14,331 nt of DNA from Verrucomicrobiota bacterium. GTDB lineage: Bacteria; Verrucomicrobiota; Verrucomicrobiia; Opitutales; Seribacteraceae. The DNA is taken from positions 1-14,331 of the forward strand of contig JACNJI010000311.1 in assembly GCA_014382645.1 (NCBI GenBank). Direction: 5' to 3'. The translations under genes were made by a program, and so were the position numbers. Every line of letters begins with the position of its first letter. Positions within the stretch are counted from its first letter, which is position 1. This document shows positions 5,901 through 13,266 of the stretch, one piece after another. Under the pieces are notes generated by a model that ran no database searches, was not told the DNA's origin, and saw only the letters and a list, made by a program, of their open reading frames with translations.

Positions 5901-8516
5901 CTAAATGCGTTTACGGTCGTAACCGGACCTTCGGGGTCGGGTAAATCTTCCTTGGCTTTCGATATTGTATTTGCAGAAGGGCAACGGCGATTTCTCGAAT
6001 CAATGTCTTCCTATGCGCGACAATTTGTGGAGCAATTACCGCGTCCTGCTGTAGATGCAGTTTCCAGCCTTCCTCCTACGGTAGCAATCGAACAACGCGT
6101 TACTAGAGGAACCGGAAAATCGACAGTGGGAACCATTACGGAAGTTGCTCATTACCTCAGACTGCTTTTCGCCAGAATCGGCATTCAGCATAGTCCCTCA
6201 ACTGGAGCGCCTGTCGAGAGTTCCTCTCTTGAAGTTCTATTGAAACGCCTGGCTTCCTTGACTCGAAGAAATTTAAAAAAGAATAAATATAAAAATCATC
6301 TTTATCTTTGCTCACCTCTTGTTCGTGGTCGCAAGGGTCACCACAGGCCCTTGGCTACATGGGCCGCATCAAAAGGTTACGAATTTCTCCGTTGCAATGG
6401 GGCAATGGTTTCAACTGAAGGATTTGAAGGGCTTAGTCGTTATACTGAGCATGATGTTGACTTAGTCGTGAGGCAAATTACTGTAAGCGACACTAATTTT
6501 CTTAGAAGTTCTTTAGAGGAAGCCCTTTCGGTCGGTAAGGGAAGTACATATCTTTTTTGCAGCAATTTAAGTCAGGTTGTTTGGCTTTCCACTGCTCGCG
6601 TAGACCTGAACACCGGTGAAGCATTTCCTCCACTCGAACCTAAGTTATTTTCCTGGAACTCCCCACGCGGATGGTGTCCGGTTTGTCGTGGTTATGGACG
6701 AATCGATGATCGATTAGGGAGTGAGCTTTCTGTCGTTTCCGGTTTTGGAAAACTTTACGATGGAGATGTTTGTGTCTCCTGTAACGGCGACCGAATAGCT
6801 GAACTTTCTCGATCCGTTTTCATTCCTCTTGCTGATTCTTTGCCTATAAATCTACCTGACCTACTTCGTCTTACTCCACCTAAACTTTTAAGAATCCTGA
6901 ATAGGCTTCAACTAGATGAGAGAAGTAAGGCGGTCGCGGAAATGATTATACCTGAGATTCGCGAACGCCTTACATTTATGGATTCAGTAGGACTTGGTTA
7001 CCTGAGCTTAGATCGAGCGGCAACAACTCTATCGGGTGGTGAAGCTCAGCGTATTAGACTTGCATCTCAACTCGGTTCAAACCTCTCCGGGGTTCTCTAT
7101 GTTCTGGATGAACCTTCAATTGGGCTTCACGCCAAGGATAATAATCGTCTCCTTGACTCTTTGGAAATTCTTAAGGCCAAAGGTAATACTCTTCTTGTTG
7201 TCGAACATGATGAAGAGACAATGCGTAGAGCCGAACATATTATAGATCTAGGACCTGGGGCTGGAGAATCCGGGGGCTGGTTACTCGCAAGTGGAAAACC
7301 TGAAGAAGTTTTGAATTCAAAGAAATCTTTTACAGCAAAATTTCTCAAGGAAGGCTTATCGCAATCACTGGATCGGCCATCTCGCGAAATGCCACGAGAT
7401 AAACCAAATTCTAGTTCACGCAAAATTTCACTAGACTGGTTCGGGGTTTTAGGGGCAAATATTCGAAATATTAAAAATGTAGATGTTTGGCTTCCCGTTA
7501 ATCGACTTATTGCCTTATGCGGAGTTTCGGGAGCGGGCAAATCGTCTCTTGCTCGCGGTTTGATTAGGCCAGCAGTTGTTCAGGCTGTCAAAAATCGAGA
7601 ACCTGTTTTAACGGGTCGAATGTTGATCGAAGAAGGAATTTTCCCTCAGGGGTCTTTTGGTAAAGTACCCTTCCGTAAGTTTCTCAATGGAAATAGATTT
7701 GCTAAGGTAATAGAAGTTGACCAAAGCCCAATTGGCAAGACCCCTCGTTCTTCACCGGCAACATACATCGGGGCTTGGGATCGTATCCGCTTGCTGTTGT
7801 CCTCCCTTCCCGAGGCAAAGGTTAGGGGTCTCGGGCCAAAAGCTTTTTCCTTTAACGTTAAGGGGGGGCGTTGCGAAACCTGTAAAGGTGCAGGAAGGAT
7901 AAAACTCGAGATGAATTTTTTGCCGGATGCATATATTCTCTGTGAAGACTGTAGAGGCCTCCGATATTCGCCCGATATGTTTGATTTGCGTTGGAAGGGT
8001 AAAAACATAGCGGAAATCCTTCAGTTTTCTTTTGTTGAAGCTTTGGATTTTTTCTCTTTTGACATTAAGCTTAAGGCAATGATGAGCCTAATGGTAGAAA
8101 CAGGATTGGGATACTTGTCATTGGGGCAGAGTTCACCAACCCTTTCCGGGGGTGAAGCGCAGCGCGTCAAACTTGTAAGTGAAATGTCTAAAGGAATTCT
8201 CACTCGAAAAAATCTCAATCAAAATACTCTGCATGCAGGAAACCTCTACATCTTAGAAGAGCCTAGCATCGGTTTGCATTCTTCAGATTGTGTTAAATTA
8301 ATGCATTTGCTTAACCGACTTGTGGACGATGGGCATACGGTAATAGTAATAGAACACAACTTGGATTTGCTCGCTAATGCCGATTACCTAGTTGAAGTTG
8401 GTCCCAAGGGGGGAGATGATGGAGGCAAAATATTGTTTTCTGGAAAACCCGAAGAAATCGTTAAGGTTAAAGGAAGCCCGACCGCTCCATACCTTAAGCC
8501 CATTCTAAATAATTAA
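2964..8516 (+). CDS. uvrA: Double-length (tandem) UvrA, excinuclease ABC damage-recognition ATPase
   Basis: UvrA finds bulky DNA lesions with UvrB and loads UvrB onto them in nucleotide excision repair. A standard UvrA is about 940 residues with two ABC ATPase halves and works as a dimer. This 1850-residue chain holds two UvrA units in a row, so four halves. Walker A sites are at 35-42, 631-638, 988-995 and 1520-1527; LSGGE signatures at 475, 820, 1356 and 1727; Walker B motifs at 501-502, 849-850, 1382-1383 and 1765-1766. Repeat 1 spans about 1-935 and repeat 2 about 957-1850, joined by a short linker. Zinc cysteine sets are C278/C281/C395/C398, C730/C733/C753/C756, C1238/C1241/C1270/C1273 and C1637/C1640/C1660/C1663. 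The repeats differ: the third set has only 28 residues between its pairs (113 in the first), the last Walker B reads EE instead of DE, and only repeat 2 keeps the RKGHH-type UvrB-binding motif. The GTG start is supported by GGGAG 10 bases upstream and the usual VRGA opening at residues 10-13. Chlamydia also has a tandem UvrA (about 1786 residues). Confidence 0.96.
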   Translation: MKRHTKPIRVRGARQNNLKGVNLELMPGQLTVITGLSGAGKSSLLFEVLHAEGQRRYVETFNPYVRQFLETMPRPKVDAVENIRPSIVVEQRNSVRNSRSTVGTMTELCDYFKVWFSTVAKLLDPSSGKLLREETSTSLAQGVLKEFAGKSLVFGFRSLRPDDFPVKEFLGSLIKAGHVRASEENSFCRIEELLNANWSAGELLVGLEKITILPDNRKRIADAVSTALKLGNGEFVLFNDKGKPLCSRFEGLRSPVNGASFAPPSPSVFSFNSPLGACHRCKGFGRIIEIDYRRVIPDHSLSIVEGAIRAFRGEVYGRSQQDLIRVARKCGVPLETPWSFLSKSEKAFILDGENAYVEDARMWYGLRRFFRWLESKTYKMHVRVFLSKYRSYVSCPDCEGTRLSAESLLWRWRGKTLPDLYAMSIAKLDADLQRYAKSGGNHRADLALEGIRARLGYLEQVGLHYLSLDRASKTLSGGEMQRVNLTACLGASLTETLFALDEPSIGLHAKDVDRLIGILRELADQGNAVCVVEHDERIIRAADQIIEIGPSPGAKGGRITFCGSVAKLVDDKKSITGAYLSGRKSIDLLQSVRNKKILKQQPFLRIRGASSNNICKLDLDIPIGCFVVLAGVSGSGKSTLLHNIIREGLLAPLGSPMENPPIIAHICADVDFAEIVTIDQTPIGKTPRSNPALFADAWNPIRSAFARTDDARRAGLSASHFSFNSKEGRCEECEGLGYERIEMQFLADVFTPCTACDGRRFKDEILSIRLDGLDVTEVLSLSVTEAIEQFSRIPRAARNLNTVAEVGLGYLSLGQPLSTLSGGESQRLKLAKYITKIGIGDKPSLLLVDEPTTGLHRDDVACLLKVIKRLTGNGHSLIVIEHQLDVIANADQVIELGPGAGGDGGKVIAQGAPRKVAKLSTSTGAVLADYFNGNSISKTHPMYCFAEDQSRYQSNVSLDSVRIDGARENNLKNLSLNIPLNAFTVVTGPSGSGKSSLAFDIVFAEGQRRFLESMSSYARQFVEQLPRPAVDAVSSLPPTVAIEQRVTRGTGKSTVGTITEVAHYLRLLFARIGIQHSPSTGAPVESSSLEVLLKRLASLTRRNLKKNKYKNHLYLCSPLVRGRKGHHRPLATWAASKGYEFLRCNGAMVSTEGFEGLSRYTEHDVDLVVRQITVSDTNFLRSSLEEALSVGKGSTYLFCSNLSQVVWLSTARVDLNTGEAFPPLEPKLFSWNSPRGWCPVCRGYGRIDDRLGSELSVVSGFGKLYDGDVCVSCNGDRIAELSRSVFIPLADSLPINLPDLLRLTPPKLLRILNRLQLDERSKAVAEMIIPEIRERLTFMDSVGLGYLSLDRAATTLSGGEAQRIRLASQLGSNLSGVLYVLDEPSIGLHAKDNNRLLDSLEILKAKGNTLLVVEHDEETMRRAEHIIDLGPGAGESGGWLLASGKPEEVLNSKKSFTAKFLKEGLSQSLDRPSREMPRDKPNSSSRKISLDWFGVLGANIRNIKNVDVWLPVNRLIALCGVSGAGKSSLARGLIRPAVVQAVKNREPVLTGRMLIEEGIFPQGSFGKVPFRKFLNGNRFAKVIEVDQSPIGKTPRSSPATYIGAWDRIRLLLSSLPEAKVRGLGPKAFSFNVKGGRCETCKGAGRIKLEMNFLPDAYILCEDCRGLRYSPDMFDLRWKGKNIAEILQFSFVEALDFFSFDIKLKAMMSLMVETGLGYLSLGQSSPTLSGGEAQRVKLVSEMSKGILTRKNLNQNTLHAGNLYILEEPSIGLHSSDCVKLMHLLNRLVDDGHTVIVIEHNLDLLANADYLVEVGPKGGDDGGKILFSGKPEEIVKVKGSPTAPYLKPILNN

Positions 8517-8520
8517 AATA

Positions 8521-11500
8521 ATGAGAGTCTATTTATTCATTGGTACAATTTTTGCAGTATTATGTGGATCTGCTCAAGTAATGCCAAGAGAACGGATTGA
8601 ATTGGCAGCGGCTCCTACTGTTTCGCCAGATGGTAAGCAGTTTGGGTTCGTATGGCACGGCGATGTGTGGATTGCTCCCGTAAAAGGAGGTAATGCGAGA
8701 CAACTAACTTTTCATCCCGCAGAAGATCATTGGCCTTGTTGGTCTCCAAACGGAAAGCAAATTGCTTTTACCAGTAAGCGTGATGGGTACTGGAACGTTT
8801 ATATAATTCCAAGCACTGGTGGGGTGCCCACTAAACTAACTGAGCACAGTGAAGGGTATACTCCACTAGAATGGTATCCTGATGGTACTGCCATTCTAAC
8901 TACAGTTCGTAGGGATTATTTAGGTTTTGATTCCACTCGCTTGCTCCGTGTCGATATTAATGGATCAGCCGTTGATGAAATTCTTTTTGATGCCTATGCC
9001 CGGCATGGCACTATGTCGCCTGATTCGACTAAAACGCTTTTTACTCGCGAGGGAGGAAACATGCTCTACCGAAAGGGATATCGAGGATCTAAATCTTCAC
9101 AGATATGGCTTCATGATAGCGACAAGAAAGACTTTAAGCAAATTTGTGTCGAAAATTACGGATGTAGATCTCCACTTTGGAAACCTAACGGATTAGGATT
9201 TTATTTTGTTTGTGATAAAAATGGCACTTTTAATCTTTGGGAAAAAGATTTTTCGACATCAAGCGCAAATCAACTAACATTTTTCAAAGCTGACTCAGTT
9301 ATTATGCCGTCTATTTCTAGAGATGGTGGGACGATTATATTTAGAAAAGGGTTCGACTTCTACAAGTACTATCCAAATAGCAGAAAAGAACCATCAAAAG
9401 TTAATTTATGGCGAAGGCAGGACGGATTACTTTCTCCCTCAAGGCGTAGATGGTACGATGCCGCATGGAATAACGATGCTCGTCAAGGTATTGACTGGAC
9501 TGATGATTTTTTAGAAGTCGCCTTTACTGCTGGTGGAGATGTATGGGTTATGGATACTGTTTTGCGTGAACCCAGACTTGTCTGTGGAGAAACAAGATCA
9601 CACGAAACCGAAGTTGTGTTCGGCCCTGAAAATGAAGAGATTTGGTTCCTTCGTGACTTTGGAGATCGTACTGAGATTTGGAAGGCAGTCAGAAAAAATA
9701 AAAATAAATTTTGGTTTGAGAATGATAAATTCACACTGAGTCAATTTTCTTCACACAAAGACCGAACGAATAAAAACCGATTATCTTTAAGTCCTGATGG
9801 GAAAACTTTAGCATTTTGTCGAGATACAGGTGACATAGTTGTAACTTCTACTGACAAATATTCTCCTAGATTACTTCTGCGATCTACAGTTTTCCCTGAT
9901 TATGATTGGTCTCCCGACGGTCGTTGGTTGACTGTACAGTCTAAAGACAGCGAGGACAACTTGGATGTTTGGGTTGTTGCCGTTAATGGGGAAGAAACCC
10001 CTTTCAATCTCTCTCGTCATCCGAAGTGGGACGGATCACCGAGGTGGTCTGCTGATGGTCGCCTTATATCCTTTGTCGGTAGACGAGGTCGAAATGACGA
10101 GTTTGATTTACATTATGTTTACCTTATTCCTGACGATGAGGGAAAAAGCGATCGCCTCTCTAAATTGGAGGAAGCAAAGAAAAAACTTCTTTCCTCGCGT
10201 ACCATCGCTTCGATATCCATCCAAAACAAAAAGGACGAAGACCTTCCCCTACCTCCAATTGTTAAAGCGTCTACACCTAAAGTTCTGCCTCGAGTAGTAA
10301 TTGACTTCGAGAATTTGCACGATCGTATCCGTCGAGTTAACTTATCCGGATCAAAGGAGAGTAATCCTTTTTGGCATGGTGATTCAAGCACGTTAGCTTT
10401 TACTAGCGACATTGGAGGTGTACGAGGAATTTACACCATCAAATTCCCCAACGAACTGACTGCTCCAAAACTACTAACGAAGACGATCGGGTTGGACCCC
10501 TACTGGGAAAGCAACGAAATTCACTGGTTAGTCGATAATCTCCCTTCAAAGACTAAAGGTTCTGTTCTTACGAAATACACTTTCAAGGCATATCAGGATA
10601 CGGATCGAGAACAATACCTTCGCTTAGGTTATCGCATGATTTGGCGTAAGCTCCGAGACTTTTTCTATGATAAAGAAATGAATGGTAAAGACTGGGACGA
10701 ACTGCTGAAAAAGTACGAAAACCATATTACCGCGAGCATTGATCGAGATGGTTTTGGCCGTTTGGTAAATCTGCTAATAGGAGAATTAAATGCTTCCCAT
10801 TTGTTTTTTGAGCTTAACGACAAAATTTGGCCACAATGGAAACCCGACCATGGTTGGCGTAGGGAGACAGTTCATCTGGGAATGATTTTTGATAAGTCAT
10901 TTGAAGGTTTGGGACTAAAGGTTAAAACTGTCTTGCATGACGGACCCGCACGTAAACCTGATTCTATGATTTATGAGGATGAAGTTATTCTTTCGATTGA
11001 TGGATTAAGTTTAGATTCACCTCTTGCAAAACGACATGCCTTTAATCGACGGTTGAATGAAGTGACTGATCTTAAAGTTAAAGACCCTTTAGGTAATGTT
11101 AGGCTTGTGCATTTGGAACCGATTTCTTTTACAAAAGCGAGAGAACTGTTAAAGGAATCTTGGATCTCTAATAATCAACGTATCGTACACGAAGAGAGTA
11201 ATGGCAAACTTGGTTATCTACATGTAAACCGAATGAATTGGGATGATTTATTTCAATTTGAAGAGGAATTGTTCTCTCTTGGTTACCGGAAGGAGGGATT
11301 GGTTATCGATGTCAGAAACAATACGGGAGGTTTTACTGCTGACCGAATGTTAAAAATGCTTTCCCGTCCTTTACACGCCTTTACAATACCAAGAGGCGGA
11401 AAGAGAAGTTATCCGCTAGGTTATCTTGATCACTTTTACTGGGACAAACCGATCGTGGTTCTTTGCAACCAAAACACAGCTAGTAATGGTGAAATATTCT

Positions 11501-11844
11501 GTCACGCGATTAAAGCTACTAAAAGAGGCAAGCTAATTGGAGTTCGTACGGCTGGAAGTGTTATCTCGGTTTACACGGACGAAAAGTTCTTGGATATTGG
11601 GAAAATGTCTATACCTTTTCGAGGGTGGTATAAATTAGATGACGGTCGAGATATGGAAGGAAATGGCGCTGTACCTGACATTGAGATTTGGCCCCAACCA
11701 GGAGAAATTCCTAATAAAATTGATCAACAACTATCAAAAGCCGTAGAGGTTTTACTTAAAGATTGTCAGGATTTAAATAATGTTAATTCAGCTGATCTTA
11801 AATCAATTACACCTAAAAACAATAAATTGAATATTGGAAACTAA
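8521..11844 (+). CDS. Exported Tricorn-type protease (peptidase family S41)
   Basis: A 1107-residue protein close in length to archaeal Tricorn (1071). Residues 1 to about 18 form a signal peptide (MRVYLFIGTIFAVLCGSA), so it probably acts in the periplasm or outside, unlike cytosolic Tricorn. Residues 25-290 and 310-670 form two TolB/WD40-like propellers with repeated SPDG/SPNG turns (35-38, 75-78, 424-427, 464-467). A helical core domain (about 695-765) carries NASH with Ser759-His760. A PDZ-like domain follows (about 780-870), then the S41 catalytic domain (about 895-1062). Matching to Tricorn suggests catalytic Ser759, His760, nucleophile Ser988 in TASNGEIF, and Glu1046 in MEGNGAVPDI. Asn989 follows the nucleophile where Tricorn has Asp966, a residue tied to basic P1 preference, so specificity may differ. 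The substrate is probably oligopeptides. It begins 4 bases after uvrA with no Shine-Dalgarno sequence, which suggests translational coupling. It is AT-richer than the upstream genes. Confidence 0.92.
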   Translation: MRVYLFIGTIFAVLCGSAQVMPRERIELAAAPTVSPDGKQFGFVWHGDVWIAPVKGGNARQLTFHPAEDHWPCWSPNGKQIAFTSKRDGYWNVYIIPSTGGVPTKLTEHSEGYTPLEWYPDGTAILTTVRRDYLGFDSTRLLRVDINGSAVDEILFDAYARHGTMSPDSTKTLFTREGGNMLYRKGYRGSKSSQIWLHDSDKKDFKQICVENYGCRSPLWKPNGLGFYFVCDKNGTFNLWEKDFSTSSANQLTFFKADSVIMPSISRDGGTIIFRKGFDFYKYYPNSRKEPSKVNLWRRQDGLLSPSRRRWYDAAWNNDARQGIDWTDDFLEVAFTAGGDVWVMDTVLREPRLVCGETRSHETEVVFGPENEEIWFLRDFGDRTEIWKAVRKNKNKFWFENDKFTLSQFSSHKDRTNKNRLSLSPDGKTLAFCRDTGDIVVTSTDKYSPRLLLRSTVFPDYDWSPDGRWLTVQSKDSEDNLDVWVVAVNGEETPFNLSRHPKWDGSPRWSADGRLISFVGRRGRNDEFDLHYVYLIPDDEGKSDRLSKLEEAKKKLLSSRTIASISIQNKKDEDLPLPPIVKASTPKVLPRVVIDFENLHDRIRRVNLSGSKESNPFWHGDSSTLAFTSDIGGVRGIYTIKFPNELTAPKLLTKTIGLDPYWESNEIHWLVDNLPSKTKGSVLTKYTFKAYQDTDREQYLRLGYRMIWRKLRDFFYDKEMNGKDWDELLKKYENHITASIDRDGFGRLVNLLIGELNASHLFFELNDKIWPQWKPDHGWRRETVHLGMIFDKSFEGLGLKVKTVLHDGPARKPDSMIYEDEVILSIDGLSLDSPLAKRHAFNRRLNEVTDLKVKDPLGNVRLVHLEPISFTKARELLKESWISNNQRIVHEESNGKLGYLHVNRMNWDDLFQFEEELFSLGYRKEGLVIDVRNNTGGFTADRMLKMLSRPLHAFTIPRGGKRSYPLGYLDHFYWDKPIVVLCNQNTASNGEIFCHAIKATKRGKLIGVRTAGSVISVYTDEKFLDIGKMSIPFRGWYKLDDGRDMEGNGAVPDIEIWPQPGEIPNKIDQQLSKAVEVLLKDCQDLNNVNSADLKSITPKNNKLNIGN

Positions 11845-11873
11845 TTAGTATTGGTTTTATTAATTAACTAATT
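11843..11873. terminator. Weak AT-rich hairpin between convergent genes
   Basis: AATTAGT (11843-11849) and ACTAATT (11867-11873) are perfectly complementary around a 17-base loop that includes TTTTATTAATTAA. It lies in the 65-base gap where the protease gene and tyrS converge, so it could serve both directions. There is no GC stem and no strong T-tract after either arm, so activity as an intrinsic terminator is doubtful. Confidence 0.2.
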
Positions 11874-11909
11874 TACCATTTAACCCTCTTGCCCTCTTTC
11901 ATTTCTTGG

Positions 11910-13091
11910 CTATGGAGAAACTTGAAAATACTTTCTTTTCCCAACTCGCATAATTATAGCAGGATCAGGTTTTTTAATCATTTGCTGGGCATTTGTGTGT
12001 GTCTGCTCGTTTATTTTTACTGCACCTTGCTTAATTAGTCGCCGAATTTCACCTTTAGATTCGAACAAATTTGTAGCTGCAATTATGTCAACCAAAGTAC
12101 ACTCTTCACAATCCGCCGAGAGTGTAGTCCAATTGAAAATCGGCATTTCATCTGGCGTTTCTCCTTTTGAGAATACTTTTTCGAACTGAGCGATTTCTTT
12201 GTCTGCAACTTCTTTGCCGTGAAATTTCGCGGTGATTTGCTTTGCGAGGTTTTTTTTCACTGCCATTGGATGCTCGGATCGCAGTTTCTCTATATCGCAA
12301 TCTGGAGTTAGCAGAAGAAGGCGATAATAGTCCCACATCGCTTCATCTGGAATGGACATGACTTTTCCAAACATGTCTTTCGAACTGTCGTTGAACGCAA
12401 TGTAGTTGTCATAGCTTTTTGACATCTTGCGCGAACCGTCGAGACCTATCAAAAGAGGCATGGTTAAAACAGCCTGCTCGGGTTCACCCGCGTCTTTTTG
12501 CAAAGATCGTCCCACGAGCATGTTAAAAAGTTGATCGCTGCCGCCGAGTTCAATATCCGCCTTAAGGACTACCGAGTCATATCCTTGTACAAGCGGGTAC
12601 AGAAATTCCACTATTGAAATAGGTGTCTGGTCGGTATGTCTTTTAGCAAAATCATCTCTTTCTAGCATTTGAGCGACAGTCATGTTTCTCGCTAAATTCA
12701 GGCAATCTCCGAAACTCATTTCATTGAACCATTCACTGTTTCGGCGAATGGTGGTATTGGATTTGTCAAGGATTCGAAATGCTTGCTCTAAATAAGTCTT
12801 TGCATTCGTTTCTACTTCGTTGGCGGTAAGAACCGGTCGAAGAACCGACCGTCCGCTGGGGTCTCCGATTTGGGCGGTGTAATCCCCGATCAATAAAATT
12901 GCCTCGTGTCCCATTTCTTGAAATTGCCGAAGTTTTTCCAAGACTACCATGTGCCCGAGCGTTAGATCTGGTCGGGTTGGGTCTACGCCAAACTTGACCT
13001 TGAGTCTCTTGCCTCCCGAAATTCGTTTCTCGAGCTCCTCTTGGCCAATGATTACTTCTGCGTTAGTTAGTAATGTTTCAATAGCGTTCAT
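11910..13091 (-). CDS. tyrS: Tyrosyl-tRNA synthetase
   Basis: A class I aminoacyl-tRNA synthetase that charges tRNA-Tyr in the cytoplasm. With the start at MNAIETLL (ATG at 13091) it has 393 residues, normal for the shorter bacterial TyrRS group; the open frame runs 48 codons further upstream to 13235, but that part has no TyrRS character. The Rossmann domain shows KFGVDPTRPDLTLGHMV (the HIGH region, about residues 33-49), LLIGDYTAQIGDPSGRS (66-82), the tyrosine/ATP-site segment ADIELGGSDQLFN (178-190) and the KMSKS loop (K222-S226). The C-terminus (about 330-393) is an S4 RNA-binding domain with SKGEIRRLIKQGAVKIN. One oddity: the first His of HIGH is Thr44 (TLGH), while the last His, His47, is kept. 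No strong Shine-Dalgarno sequence precedes the start. It runs convergent to the protease gene and divergent from the peroxiredoxin gene. Confidence 0.95.
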   Translation of the reverse strand: MNAIETLLTNAEVIIGQEELEKRISGGKRLKVKFGVDPTRPDLTLGHMVVLEKLRQFQEMGHEAILLIGDYTAQIGDPSGRSVLRPVLTANEVETNAKTYLEQAFRILDKSNTTIRRNSEWFNEMSFGDCLNLARNMTVAQMLERDDFAKRHTDQTPISIVEFLYPLVQGYDSVVLKADIELGGSDQLFNMLVGRSLQKDAGEPEQAVLTMPLLIGLDGSRKMSKSYDNYIAFNDSSKDMFGKVMSIPDEAMWDYYRLLLLTPDCDIEKLRSEHPMAVKKNLAKQITAKFHGKEVADKEIAQFEKVFSKGETPDEMPIFNWTTLSADCEECTLVDIIAATNLFESKGEIRRLIKQGAVKINEQTHTNAQQMIKKPDPAIIMRVGKRKYFQVSP

Positions 13092-13221
13092 TTCATTAGA
13101 AAACTCGTCTTTAAATGTACTTCGATACCCTCCGGTGCAAAAGAAAAACGAAAAGCGATAATCATTAGTCTCATTGCGCTTGCCTTCCATGCTCCGATTG
13201 CTACCTAGTCTTTTTGCCCTA

Positions 13222-13238
13222 ATTTTGTCTAACAAAAT
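13222..13238. promoter_or_regulatory. Perfect palindrome in the tyrS-peroxiredoxin divergent region (candidate operator)
   Basis: ATTTTGTCTAACAAAAT is a 7-base inverted repeat with a 3-base centre, about 30 bases before the peroxiredoxin start. It overlaps TTGTCT (13225-13230), which with TATCTA (13248-13253) at 17 bases makes a weak promoter candidate reading towards the peroxiredoxin. A related half-sequence recurs just downstream: CTAAT...TCTAAC occurs at 13220-13233 and 13245-13255. The position suits a repressor or activator site, but I do not recognise it as PerR, OxyR or Fur. Confidence 0.35.
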
Positions 13239-13266
13239 ATCCTCTAATATCTAACCACTATTTATC

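Noticed and set aside
2964..8516. Two separate uvrA genes fused by a sequencing or assembly error
   Set aside because: The frame is continuous, the linker (about residues 936-956) has no stop or frame change, the two repeats have diverged strongly, and tandem UvrA is known in Chlamydia.
13092..13235. 48-codon N-terminal extension of tyrS
   Set aside because: The extension has no TyrRS similarity and the ATG at 13091 gives a normal 393-residue enzyme starting just before the conserved N-terminal helix.
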